NCBI RefSeq assembly: GCF_900092025.1
Contig: NZ_FLTX01000011.1
Span: 62,001-126,000, forward strand
Direction of reading: 5' to 3'
From: Xanthomonas bromi
GTDB taxonomy: Bacteria; Pseudomonadota; Gammaproteobacteria; Xanthomonadales; Xanthomonadaceae
DNA length: 64,000 nt
In this document: positions 1 to 12,336 of the stretch, one piece after another
Numbering within the stretch: the stretch's first letter is position 1
Layout of the letters: each line of letters begins with the position of its first letter
Translations under genes and position numbers: made by a program
Notes under the pieces: generated by a model
What the model was told of the DNA's origin: nothing
The model's database searches: none
The model's input: the letters and a program-made list of their open reading frames with translations, nothing else

Positions 1-3818
<3,818 letters not shown>

Positions 3819-4003
3819 ACGGGTCTCCATTGCATGCCAGCGCACGCGCCGATCCAAGCGGATCAGCAGCGGATCAGGCCGTCATCACGACGGCGGCATC
3901 AATGACGCATTGGACCAACCCTCAAAAGGTGACCTGCGGCCAGTCTACCCTGCCGCTCCAGCGGCGACATTTGCGCACCACATCGGGCGCAGGCAGCCCA
4001 CGC

Positions 4004-4510
4004 TCAACCCAGCCCGAACGCCGGGTGGTAAGACACATCGGCCAGCGGCAGCAGCCGGTCGCCGAAGGCCAGGGCCTGCAGTTCCGATGCGGGCACGTCG
4101 GGCAACACCAGGCCGGGTTCGACCGCAAAGCCCAGCCGCCGGAAGAATGCCGGCTCGCCCAGCGCCAGGCAGCCTGCGGCGCCGCGCTCGCGCAAGGTGG
4201 CAAGCGCTGCCTGCACCAGCCGCGTGCCCAGCCCTTGTCGTTGGTGGCCTGGGCCCACGGCCAGCGGACCAAGCGCGAACCAGCCGGGCGAATCGTCCGA
4301 CAGCGCCACGGGCGATACGGCCAGATGCCCCACCACATAGCCGTCGTGGTCGGCCACCAGCGACAACGCCAGCGCGCCGTCCTGACGCAAGCCGGCAATC
4401 ACCTGCTGCTCGTCATGCCGGCTGTGCTCGGCGCGCATGAAGGCCACCATCGTCAGCAGTTCGATGGCGGCGGCATCGCCTTCGGTGGCTTCGCGGATCA
4501 ACACGTTCAT
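4004..4510 (-). CDS. GNAT-family N-acetyltransferase
   Basis: A 168-residue GNAT protein that would transfer acetyl from acetyl-CoA to an unknown amine. It begins MNVLIREATEGDAAAIELL, the usual first strand and helix of the fold. The acetyl-CoA pyrophosphate loop is visible as GPGHQRQGLGTRLVQAAL (about residues 85-102). The FFRRLGF segment is typical of the YhbS/YjdJ-like subgroup. An upstream in-frame start adds 30 Arg-rich residues and is unlikely. It lies 40 bp downstream of the alpha/beta hydrolase gene on the same strand and may be co-transcribed with it. The substrate is unknown. Confidence 0.8.
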   Translation of the reverse strand: MNVLIREATEGDAAAIELLTMVAFMRAEHSRHDEQQVIAGLRQDGALALSLVADHDGYVVGHLAVSPVALSDDSPGWFALGPLAVGPGHQRQGLGTRLVQAALATLRERGAAGCLALGEPAFFRRLGFAVEPGLVLPDVPASELQALAFGDRLLPLADVSYHPAFGLG

Positions 4511-4550
4511 GGGTGGCACCGCGCGCAGCCGAAGCTCGGAAGTGTCCGCA

Positions 4551-5074
4551 TCACAGGCTCTGCAATAGTTCTGCAAACGCGCGTGCCGACGCGTCGACAT
4601 GCGAGCCCAGGCGATGGTCGTCGTCGACCAACAGCAAACGCGCGTGCCGTGCCTGGGCCCAGGCGATCACGTCGGCGGCCGGAATCAGCTCGTCGCGCCA
4701 GGCATGCACGATCGAGATCGGCACCGGTGCGGCGTCCAGCGCCGGCATCGGGCCCATTCGGGTCGGCGGCACCATCAGAAACAGACCGCGCGTAGGCACC
4801 TGCAACGACACCAGCCCGGCGATATACGAACCCAGGCTGGAGCCGGCCAACACCAACGGCCCCTTGTCGGCCGCCGCACGCGCGATCTCCAGCAGGCGCT
4901 GCAGCCGGCCTTGCACGTCGCCCAGCGTGCTCACCTCGCGGCGTGCATCCAGGTCGGTGTAATCGGGGCGTTCGTGGGTCCAGCCGAACTGCTCGGCCAC
5001 ATTCGCCAGCGCAGTCACTTTCAACGCGTCCGGGCCGCTTTCGAAGCCATGCGAGAGGATGCAGTGCCCGCGAC

Positions 5075-5078
<4 letters not shown>
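4551..5078 (-). CDS. Alpha/beta hydrolase-fold protein
   Basis: Predicted serine hydrolase of about 175 residues. It begins MSRGHCILSHGFESGPDALK, with the HGF oxyanion-type strand. The nucleophile elbow is AGSSLGSYIAG (about residue 80). Candidate acid and base are the Asp in HAWRDELIP and the His in DDDHRLGSH near the C-terminus, so the triad looks complete. Size and motifs resemble small cytoplasmic esterases such as YqiA or YcfP, but the substrate is unknown. Its ATG overlaps the TGA of the upstream MOSC gene by four bases (5075-5078), which points to translational coupling. Confidence 0.8.
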
Positions 5079-5566
<488 letters not shown>

Positions 5567-5589
5567 CGTCGAATGCTAGCATCCGCTCC

Positions 5590-6165
5590 ATGTCCGATGC
5601 CGTCCTGCCGTCGCCGCCGATCACCTACGCGCCGTTGTCCTACGAATCGCGGTTGACAAAACGCGCGCTCACCCAGATCGACATGGTGGTCATCCACTGC
5701 ACCGAATTGCCGGACATGACGTTGGCACGCGAATACGGCGAGCGCGTGCTCTACGACAGCGGCACCGGCAACAGCGGGCATTACTACCTCGATCGCAACG
5801 GCAGCATCCAGCAGTACGTCGCCCTGGAGCGCGTTGCGCATCATGTGCGCGGGCATAACCCGCATACGCTGGGCATCGAACTGGTCAATCGTGGCCGTTA
5901 CCCGCACTGGCTGGATTCGCGTCATCAGGAGATGACCGAACCCTATCCAGAAGCGCAGATCGCCGCGCTGATCACCTTGTTGCAATGGCTCCAGCAGCAA
6001 CTCCCTTCGGTGCGGCGCATCGCCGGCCATCAGGCGCTGGATACCACCCAGGAAGCAGCCAGCGACGATCCATCGCGCAAGATTCAGCGCAAGCTCGACC
6101 CCGGCCCGTTATTTCCGTGGTCGCGCATCGAAGCGGCGGTCAGCTGGGCGCATATGCCGCGTTAG
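5590..6165 (+). CDS. N-acetylmuramoyl-L-alanine amidase, Amidase_2 (AmpD/PGRP) type
   Basis: A zinc amidase that cleaves the muramic acid-peptide bond of peptidoglycan or its turnover products. The 191-residue protein has the family strand MVVIHCTE with zinc ligand His36, then GHYYLDRNGSI, TLGIELVNRG, a GHQ with the likely second ligand His147, and KLDPGPLFPW with Asp170. In AmpD the last two ligands lie about ten residues apart. Here they are separated by 23, with a DTTQEAASDDPSRKIQRK insertion, as in the longer subgroup. No signal peptide is seen, which suggests cytoplasmic recycling. The ATG is divergent from the MOSC gene. Confidence 0.85.
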   Translation: MSDAVLPSPPITYAPLSYESRLTKRALTQIDMVVIHCTELPDMTLAREYGERVLYDSGTGNSGHYYLDRNGSIQQYVALERVAHHVRGHNPHTLGIELVNRGRYPHWLDSRHQEMTEPYPEAQIAALITLLQWLQQQLPSVRRIAGHQALDTTQEAASDDPSRKIQRKLDPGPLFPWSRIEAAVSWAHMPR

Positions 6166-6541
6166 ACGGCATTTCAGGCAAGGCTCAACGCGGGCGCGTG
6201 TAAAACTCGTGGTCCGGAACAGCGTCGAATCTGAAGCGGCTCACTGAGCTGCTGTGCAGCAAAGAGGCCAACGTGACCGGTGCTCGGGATCGGCATCTAC
6301 CCCTCCTCCTGGATGTGGGCTTATTCGGGCCGCCAGCCACCAACCGATGACTGCGCGCTACTTTTCAGTCCACGTCTGATCGCACTGGGCAGCATAGACA
6401 GCTGCTGCAGGCGATTCGGCGTGCGCGGATCCTCCTTCGAAAAACAGCATCACACGCCGAACATGCGCGCCATCGCGGTCGACTGCGTGCATTCCCCAGT
6501 GAAAAAACTGCTCCGTCGCGCACCGTCCACTTGTGCAGCGC
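6166..6541. other. Intergenic stretch without a recognisable gene
   Basis: About 375 bp between the amidase gene and the convergent DUF1684 gene. Short open frames exist, but none has a convincing start, domain or codon pattern. No clear terminator or repeat was seen. It may be a degraded gene remnant. Confidence 0.5.
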
Positions 6542-7495
6542 TCAGCGTTCCGGCACGCGGTAGGTTTTCTCGCCTGCATTCACGGCCACATCCAGCCGGT
6601 TGTCAGGTGGCGCGATCGGGCAGACCACATGCGGCGTGAGTGCGCATGGCGGATTTTCGGCCAGATTGAAATCGAGCACCACCCGGCCATCGCGGGGCAA
6701 GGCGGTATAGAGATAGCGCGCACCGCCGTAACTTTCCTTGCCACTGGTGCGGTCGGCGAACGGGAAGAACAGGCCCTGGCCATCCTCCTGCAGCAGCGGT
6801 TGCAAGCGGTATTCGTGGGCATTGCGCGAAAACACCACCTCTCCCGGCACTTGCACGGTGAGTGGCGTACCAATCGACGTCAGCAAGGTCATCGTGCGCG
6901 GCGTTGCATAGGGTTGCCACTGCGCCTGGATGCGCCACTGCGGATCTGTCGGGAAATATTCCAGCCCCTCGAACTGCGTCAGCGCCGGCGCTGCCGGGTC
7001 GCGGAAGCGCCATCCGTACAGGGCGCCGGTCTGCACCAGATAGAACTGCCGGCCATCCACGTCCAGCCGGTCGCCGCGATGGCCTGCTCGCTCTGGTTGC
7101 AGGCGCACCTCATCGATCCGCTGCCCATCAAGCATCACCGACACGGCGGTGTCTGCGCGAAAGCGCACCTGGCCGGCAGCATCCAACGTCAGTTGGCCGA
7201 GCTGCGCAGGGCCGGCCGGCAAGACGATATCGCTATGCGGGTCGCTGCCCACACGATACTGACCGGCGCGCACGCGCCCCGAACCGGTATAGCTCAGCCA
7301 CCCGTCCGACGCACGCAGCTGCGTCAATCGCTCCGCGCGCGCGCGCGCCAGCTCGACCTGATACACATCGTGCTGCGCCAGATCTCGATGACCGGCAGCA
7401 GACGCATCGCCGACATCGGCGGTCGACCCCGCCGAACAGGCAGCCAGCGTCCACACCGCGACGCACAGCGCGCCAACCCATAACTGCAACCGCAT
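6542..7495 (-). CDS. DUF1684 family lipoprotein
   Basis: A 317-residue predicted lipoprotein. The N-terminus is a lipoprotein signal with the lipobox LAAC (Cys20). The body matches the DUF1684 pattern. It has a W-L-S-Y-T-G-S-G strand and YRVGSDPHSDIVLP early on. It has SYGGARYLYTALP and DFNLAENPPCALTPHVVCP near the C-terminus, with the NPPCA(Y/L)-type motif the family conserves. Molecular function is not established. It is anchored in the envelope and has no clear operon partner; the sulfurtransferase gene upstream ends 88 bp away on the same strand. Confidence 0.82.
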   Translation of the reverse strand: MRLQLWVGALCVAVWTLAACSAGSTADVGDASAAGHRDLAQHDVYQVELARARAERLTQLRASDGWLSYTGSGRVRAGQYRVGSDPHSDIVLPAGPAQLGQLTLDAAGQVRFRADTAVSVMLDGQRIDEVRLQPERAGHRGDRLDVDGRQFYLVQTGALYGWRFRDPAAPALTQFEGLEYFPTDPQWRIQAQWQPYATPRTMTLLTSIGTPLTVQVPGEVVFSRNAHEYRLQPLLQEDGQGLFFPFADRTSGKESYGGARYLYTALPRDGRVVLDFNLAENPPCALTPHVVCPIAPPDNRLDVAVNAGEKTYRVPER

Positions 7496-7583
7496 GGCTC
7501 ACCCAGCACTGCAAGAAACTGCGCTCCGCGCAGCGAACCTGCGTCCCCACAGGCCACCGTTCCTGCCGCTATTGTGCCTGCAA

Positions 7584-8456
7584 TCAGGGGCCGGTCGCGA
7601 CCGGTCGCGACGCGTCTTGCAGCCAGCCGCTCCAGGAACCGGCGTACACGCGCGCACCGGACAGCCCCGCCACTTCCAATGCCAGCAACACATGGCATGC
7701 CGTGACGCCGGATCCGCACATCACCACCACCTGCTCGGGCCGATACGCACCCAGCAGCGCGGACAACTCTGCGCGCAAGTCGGCGGCCGGCTTGAAACGA
7801 CCATCGCGCAGGCTCAGTCCAAGCGGGCGACTCACCGCGCCCGGCACATGCCCGGCCACCGGGTCGATCGGCTCGACTTCGCCGCGAAAACGCTCGCCTG
7901 CGCGCGCATCCAGCAACCAGCCCGGCGCCAGTTGCAGTCGCTCCACGATCTGCTCGGCGTCCACCACTGCGGCGCTATCGAAGCTGCCAGGATAGGCGGC
8001 GCCGCCGTGCAATGCAGGTGGCTCGGTGCTTTCCGAAAAACCGGCCGCACGCCATGCGGCCAGTCCGCCGTCCAGCACCGCTACCCGGCGATGCCCCATC
8101 AGTCGCAACATCCACCACGCGCGTGCGGCCGCCATGCTGCCATCGCCGGCGTCGTACACCACGACCTGGCAGTGCGGATCGATGCCCCATTCGCCGAGAC
8201 GTTTGGCGAATGCCGCGCTGTGCGGCAGCGGATGCCGTCCCTGCGCCGGTTGCGACAGATTTGCCAGGTCGTGGTCGAGATCGGCGTAATGCGCGCCGGG
8301 CAAATGGCCCTGCGCATACGCCTTTCGCGCTGCGTCCGGGTCTGGCGCAGTCGGTGGCGCGGCGCGCGCATCGAGCAGACGCAGGTGCGGATGCCGCAAC
8401 GTGGCCGCCAACGTGGCGGCATCGACCAGCGTGGTCCAGTTCGGATCGGCACTCAT
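7584..8456 (-). CDS. sseA: 3-mercaptopyruvate/thiosulfate sulfurtransferase, two rhodanese domains
   Basis: Transfers sulfur from 3-mercaptopyruvate or thiosulfate to thiols or cyanide in the cytoplasm. The 290-residue protein has two rhodanese domains: an inactive N-terminal one (LLDARAAPPT, YDAGDGSMAAARAWWML) and an active C-terminal one. The catalytic loop is CGSGVTA with Cys247, the same loop as E. coli SseA, which favours mercaptopyruvate over thiosulfate. The start MSADPNW overlaps the stop of the upstream Nudix gene by four bases, so the two are translationally coupled. Confidence 0.88.
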   Translation of the reverse strand: MSADPNWTTLVDAATLAATLRHPHLRLLDARAAPPTAPDPDAARKAYAQGHLPGAHYADLDHDLANLSQPAQGRHPLPHSAAFAKRLGEWGIDPHCQVVVYDAGDGSMAAARAWWMLRLMGHRRVAVLDGGLAAWRAAGFSESTEPPALHGGAAYPGSFDSAAVVDAEQIVERLQLAPGWLLDARAGERFRGEVEPIDPVAGHVPGAVSRPLGLSLRDGRFKPAADLRAELSALLGAYRPEQVVVMCGSGVTACHVLLALEVAGLSGARVYAGSWSGWLQDASRPVATGP

Positions 8457-9274
8457 GCAACCTGCTCCAGGCGACGACGAAGATTGAGAAGAATGGCTGC
8501 AGTGGCGCCCCAGATGCGGTGCGCAGGCCAGTCGTATTCGAGCACGCGACGCGGACGCCCGCGGAATTCCAGTTCCACACTGCGCAGATTGTCCGGGTCC
8601 ATCAGGTAAGCCAGCGGCACTTCGAAGACGTCCGCCACTTCCTCCGGTTGCGGCACCGCCACGAATGCCGGGTCGATGACCGCCACCACCGGCGTCACCC
8701 GGAATCCGCTGACGGTCAGAAACGGATCCAGATACCCCATTGCATGCACCTGCTGCGCACCCAGCGCGATTTCTTCGCAACTCTCGCGCAGCGCCGCGGC
8801 GGCGGCATCGGCATCGGACGGCTCCATGCGTCCGCCGGGGAAGCTGACCTGCCCGGCGTGATGGCGCAGACTGTCGGTGCGTCGCGTCAGCAACACCATG
8901 GTGCCCTGTTCGCGCGGCACCAACCCGCACAGCACTGCCGCCTCGGAAGAGGCGTCGCCATCGGCCAGATCGATCAGTTCGGCATGGTTCCAGCCCGGCC
9001 CGCCCGGCGCGGTGTCCAGCGGATACAACGCTCGCCTCAGCTGCGCGTACTCGGGCAGCCGTGCCGTCAGCGCGCGTGCGGGCAGCACCGTGTGCAGATA
9101 GTTCTGGCGTTCGGCGTCGCTCATGCTCATCCAGCGTGCGATTTCATCCAGGCTGCGCAAACAGCAGACACAATGCGACTGCGCGTCCAGCGAACATACA
9201 CCGATACACGGACTAGGCAGACGATCTGCAGCAAAATCGGGATCGGCGTCGGGTGGGACATCGTTGCCGGTCAT
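8453..9274 (-). CDS. DUF1289 zinc-knuckle-like domain fused to CoA pyrophosphatase-type Nudix hydrolase
   Basis: About 273 residues. The N-terminal part (about residues 18-55) carries the DUF1289 cysteine pattern: SPCIGVCSLD, CVCCLRSLDEIARW. The rest is a Nudix hydrolase with the CoA-pyrophosphatase form of the box: SFPGGRMEPSD and LRESCEEIALG. Such enzymes hydrolyse CoA, CoA derivatives or other nucleoside diphosphates. The start at 9274 follows AGGA at good spacing; an upstream ATG at 9298 is an alternative. The fusion is in frame with no break between the parts. Usually these domains are separate proteins, and DUF1289 function is unknown. It overlaps sseA by four bases. Confidence 0.85.
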   Translation of the reverse strand: MTGNDVPPDADPDFAADRLPSPCIGVCSLDAQSHCVCCLRSLDEIARWMSMSDAERQNYLHTVLPARALTARLPEYAQLRRALYPLDTAPGGPGWNHAELIDLADGDASSEAAVLCGLVPREQGTMVLLTRRTDSLRHHAGQVSFPGGRMEPSDADAAAAALRESCEEIALGAQQVHAMGYLDPFLTVSGFRVTPVVAVIDPAFVAVPQPEEVADVFEVPLAYLMDPDNLRSVELEFRGRPRRVLEYDWPAHRIWGATAAILLNLRRRLEQVA

Positions 9275-9340
9275 CGCTGGGTCCTGCGGCCGCTGCATCG
9301 TTTCATCGCTCTCTTCAGGCAATCGGTCGACCCAAACGAC

Positions 9341-9364
9341 AACGCCGGCCTGGTGGCCGGCGTT
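9341..9364 (-). terminator. Hairpin terminator after the FKBP gene
   Basis: A perfect 10-bp stem, AACGCCGGCC / GGCCGGCGTT with a TGGT loop, just past the stop of the FKBP gene. The following T-run on the transcript side is weak, so termination may be partial. Confidence 0.6.
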
Positions 9365-9386
9365 GCGGTCGCAACATCGAATGCAA

Positions 9387-10085
9387 TTACTTGACGCTGA
9401 CCAGCTTGATCTCGAACTGCACAGCCACGTTCGGCGGGAACGGGGTCCGCGGATCGGCACCGTAGGCCTTTTCCGGCGGCAGGGTCACTTCCCACTTCGA
9501 GCCGGCCGGCATCTGCAACAGCGTGTCGCGCATGGCCTGCATTTCGACTTCGCTGACCTTGATCGCCGGGATTTGCTGCGCAGGACGTGCCTTCTCGCGG
9601 TCGCCGAACGGGAACGGACCTGCTACTTCCAGCTGCACCGTGCTGGCCTGGGTCGGCTTGGCACCCTTGCCCGCTTCGATCACGCGGTACTGCACGCCGC
9701 TCGGCAACGTCTGCACGCCGGCGGTGCTCTTGTTCTTGGCCAGGAACGCATCGCTCTTGGTCTTGTTGGCTGCAGCGGCCTTGTCGTACTCGGCCTTGGC
9801 CTGCTGGGCACGGCCCTGCTCGCGCTTCTGGAACGCTTCAACCGCCGGCTTCAGCTGGTCGGCAGTGATCGCCGGCTGCTTCTTGGCATAGGCGTCTTGC
9901 AGACCCTTTACCACCGAGTTGATGTCGAGCTGCTCGCCGCGACCGGTGAGCTCGGCAAGGTTGTTGCCGTAGTCATAGCCGAAGTAGTAGCTCAACTTGC
10001 CCTTCTCGGACGTTGTGTCCTGGGCCAGTGCATTGCCCGTCAGGGCCAGGGCCGCCACAGCGACCGCGATAGAACGCAACTTCAT
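9387..10085 (-). CDS. Exported FKBP-type peptidyl-prolyl isomerase (FkpA/Mip-like)
   Basis: A periplasmic or outer-membrane-associated proline isomerase and chaperone. The start at 10085 has a GGAG nine bases upstream; the TTG just before it is less likely. Residues 1-22 are a signal peptide ending NALAQ. Next come the Mip/FkpA dimerisation helices (KLSYYFGYDYGNNL to the Ala/Lys-rich QQAKAEYDKAAAANK), then an FKBP domain starting near LPSGVQYRVIEAGKG and ending VAVQFEIKLVSVK. The FKBP domain is atypical: the usual Y..F/D..W active-site strand reads EVAGPFPFGDREKARPAQQI, so catalysis may be weak. A second FKBP gene lies at 49.5-50.5 kb. Confidence 0.85.
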   Translation of the reverse strand: MKLRSIAVAVAALALTGNALAQDTTSEKGKLSYYFGYDYGNNLAELTGRGEQLDINSVVKGLQDAYAKKQPAITADQLKPAVEAFQKREQGRAQQAKAEYDKAAAANKTKSDAFLAKNKSTAGVQTLPSGVQYRVIEAGKGAKPTQASTVQLEVAGPFPFGDREKARPAQQIPAIKVSEVEMQAMRDTLLQMPAGSKWEVTLPPEKAYGADPRTPFPPNVAVQFEIKLVSVK

Positions 10086-10248
10086 CAAACAATTCTCCAG
10101 GGTGGTGGCACAGGACGGGTCTGCCGCCTGAGATGACGCGCTAGGATAACGGCCACGATACCGAACCGCTACTTACCGCGAAAGCTAGGACCAGCAAGGC
10201 TTTCGGAAGTTCCGCATTTACTATTTTTTTACGTTCGCGAGGGTTCAC

Positions 10249-11031
10249 ATGTCCAATCACGTCATTCTGATCGCCGATCACGCCAGCGTCCGGACGATTA
10301 CGGTCAACCGGCCGGACAAACTGAACGCATTGAACCAGCAGACCATGCAGGCTCTGGATCAGGCGTTTCAGAACGCAGCCGCCACAGACGATGTGCGCGC
10401 GGTGATTCTCACCGGCGCCGGCCCCAAAGCGTTCGTGGCGGGGGCGGATATCGCCGAAATCAGCGGTCTGTCGGCGATCCAGGGGCGCGAATTCTCGCTA
10501 CTGGGTCAGCAGCTGATGCGCCGGATCGAGCGCATGCCCAAGCCGGTGATCGCGATGATCAATGGCTTTGCGCTTGGCGGCGGCCTGGAGCTGGCAATGG
10601 CCTGCCATTTGCGCATCGCCGCGGCAACCGCGCGCCTGGGGCAACCGGAAATCAACCTCGGCCTGATCCCCGGCTTCGGCGGTACGCAGCGCCTGCTGCG
10701 CCTGACCGGGCGCGCCGCCGCGCTGGAACTGTGCCTGCTCGGCCTGCCCATCGACGCCGCACGCGCATTGCAGCTTGGACTGGTCAATCGCGTGGTCGAA
10801 GCGGACGCCTTGCAGGAAGAAACCCTGGCGCTGGCACATCGTCTCGCGGCCGCCGCGCCACTGGCCCTGCGCGGTATTCTGGATGCGGTGGTGTTCGGCG
10901 GCGAATGCGCCATCGAAGAAGGTCTACAGCTGGAAACCGCCCAATTTGCGCTGCTATTCGCCACTGACGACATGCGCGAAGGCACCCGCGCGTTTCTTGA
11001 CAAGCGCCCTGCCCAGTTCCGCAACCGTTGA
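10249..11031 (+). CDS. Enoyl-CoA hydratase/isomerase (crotonase family)
   Basis: A 260-residue crotonase-fold enzyme that adds water to, or isomerises, trans-enoyl-CoA in fatty-acid or related acyl-CoA degradation. Visible are NRPDKLNALN, the oxyanion-hole segments AFVAGADIAEI and NGFALGGGLELAMAC, and the catalytic segment PEINLGLIPGFGGTQRL with the second catalytic Glu. A GAGGG ribosome site precedes the ATG. The downstream unknown gene and nth follow with overlapping or near-overlapping starts. The substrate chain length cannot be read from the sequence. Confidence 0.88.
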   Translation: MSNHVILIADHASVRTITVNRPDKLNALNQQTMQALDQAFQNAAATDDVRAVILTGAGPKAFVAGADIAEISGLSAIQGREFSLLGQQLMRRIERMPKPVIAMINGFALGGGLELAMACHLRIAAATARLGQPEINLGLIPGFGGTQRLLRLTGRAAALELCLLGLPIDAARALQLGLVNRVVEADALQEETLALAHRLAAAAPLALRGILDAVVFGGECAIEEGLQLETAQFALLFATDDMREGTRAFLDKRPAQFRNR

Positions 11032-11039
11032 TCATCGCC

Positions 11040-11420
11040 ATGACGCTCGACCCCACCCCGGCACCGCGTCCGTTGCCATTGCAGTTGTTCGAATGCGTGC
11101 AAGCCGACGATCTCGATCGTGCGCTGACACTTGGCTTGATGGCGTATCTGCCCGACCCGCAGCATGACGCGCTGGACGTCGACTGCCCGCAGGTCTGCGC
11201 CACCTTGCTAGGCGCGCAACGGCGTTTGCGCGCTGCATGGGCCGCGCGCGACCGCTATCGCGCGCGCGCCGCGCGCCTGCAACGCCGCGCCGCAGAACGC
11301 GACGCGCGCAGGGCGCCCGCCCCGGCACCCAGCCAACCGGCAACGCCGGCATTGCCGCCGCTGGCCGCTGCCATCCTGGCGCGCGCCAAGGCCAAAGCCG
11401 CCGGCGGAGCGCAGCCATGA
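11040..11420 (+). CDS. Small protein of unknown function between enoyl-CoA hydratase and nth
   Basis: About 126 residues that I do not recognise. The N-terminal half is mixed (LPLQLFECVQADDLDRALTL, AYLPDPQHDALDVDCPQVC). The middle is a very Arg/Ala-rich helix (about residues 65-95), followed by an Ala/Pro linker and a C-terminal helix PLAAAILARAKAKAAGG. This could bind nucleic acid, but that is a guess. The ATG at 11040 lacks a clear ribosome site; a TTG at 11028 overlaps the upstream stop and is an alternative. Its stop overlaps the nth ATG by four bases, which supports it being real. Confidence 0.65.
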   Translation: MTLDPTPAPRPLPLQLFECVQADDLDRALTLGLMAYLPDPQHDALDVDCPQVCATLLGAQRRLRAAWAARDRYRARAARLQRRAAERDARRAPAPAPSQPATPALPPLAAAILARAKAKAAGGAQP

Positions 11421-12127
11421 ACACACCGCAGGCAATGGCACCGGCGCGTCGTGGCAGCAGCATGCGCAAGCCCGAAATACAGGAGATGTTCGAGCGCCTG
11501 CGCGAGCTCAATCCACATCCGACCACCGAGCTGGAATACACCACCCCGTTCGAATTGCTGATCGCCGTGTTGCTGTCGGCGCAGGCCACCGATGTGGGCG
11601 TCAACAAGGCCACCCGCAAGCTGTATCCGGAGGCCAACACCCCGCGCGACATCCTGGACCTGGGCGAAGAAGGCCTGAAGCGCTACATCTCCACCATCGG
11701 CCTGTTCAACGCCAAGGCCAAGAACGTCATCGCCACCTGCCGCATTCTGCTGGAGCAATACGGCGGCGAAGTGCCGCACGACCGCGTTGCGCTCGAAGCG
11801 CTGCCGGGCGTTGGCCGCAAGACCGCGAATGTGGTGCTCAACACCGCCTTCGGCGAACCGACCATGGCGGTGGATACGCATATCTTTCGCGTGGCCAACC
11901 GCACCGGTCTTGCGCCAGGCAAGGACGTGCGCGCTGTCGAAGACAAGCTGGTCAAGGTGATTCCGGCCGAGTTCCTGCACGACGCGCATCACTGGCTGAT
12001 CCTGCACGGCCGCTACGTCTGCAAGGCCCGCAAACCGGATTGCCCGGGCTGCGTGATCCACGACCTGTGCCGCTACCGCGACAAGACGCAGCCGGCTTCG
12101 GACCGGCAGACAAAAACCAAAATTTGA
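11417..12127 (+). CDS. nth: Endonuclease III, DNA glycosylase/AP lyase
   Basis: Base-excision repair enzyme removing oxidised pyrimidines. About 236 residues, very close to E. coli Nth in its core (FELLIAVLLSAQATDV, RILLEQYGGEVP). The helix-hairpin-helix is LPGVGRKTANVVL with the catalytic Lys. The catalytic Asp is in AVDTHIFRV. The C-terminal 4Fe-4S ligands follow the C-x6-C-x2-C-x5-C spacing (CKARKPDCPGCVIHDLC). The start at 11417 has GGAG seven bases upstream and overlaps the preceding stop. An N-terminal extension of about 20 residues precedes the usual start of the family. Confidence 0.95.
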   Translation: MNTPQAMAPARRGSSMRKPEIQEMFERLRELNPHPTTELEYTTPFELLIAVLLSAQATDVGVNKATRKLYPEANTPRDILDLGEEGLKRYISTIGLFNAKAKNVIATCRILLEQYGGEVPHDRVALEALPGVGRKTANVVLNTAFGEPTMAVDTHIFRVANRTGLAPGKDVRAVEDKLVKVIPAEFLHDAHHWLILHGRYVCKARKPDCPGCVIHDLCRYRDKTQPASDRQTKTKI

Positions 12128-12205
12128 TGCAGCGGTGGGGTCACAGCAACGGCGCAACAGCGAGCTCAGATCCACACGCAGCAACCGCAAGGTCGCAAGC
12201 TTTTA

Positions 12206-12235
12206 CGATTCCCGATTCCCCAATCCCCAATCCCC
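12206..12235. repeat. Single arm of the GGGAATC/GATTCCC repeat family
   Basis: Four tandem units of the GATTCCC/CAATCCCC type after nth. It matches the right arms of the paired elements near 24.4, 36.6 and 40.1 kb, including the preceding CGATTCCCGATTC. No left arm is seen here, so it is a solo arm or a decayed copy. Confidence 0.7.
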
Positions 12236-12239
12236 GCCC

Positions 12240-12296
12240 AAAAAAAATCGCGACCGGATGATGCGTCTTTCGGCGCCATGCATCATCCGGTCGCGA
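12240..12296 (-). terminator. Strong rho-independent terminator of the carbonic anhydrase-SulP operon
   Basis: A perfect 17-bp stem (12248-12264 with 12280-12296, TCGCGACCGGATGATGC and its complement) around a 15-base loop. On the minus-strand transcript it is followed by eight U (A-run 12240-12247 on the plus strand). It lies 40 bp past the SulP stop and may also slow transcription coming from nth. Confidence 0.9.
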
Positions 12297-12336
12297 CGGG
12301 GGCCACCCGGCGCGAACGCCAGGCGTTTACAACGAC

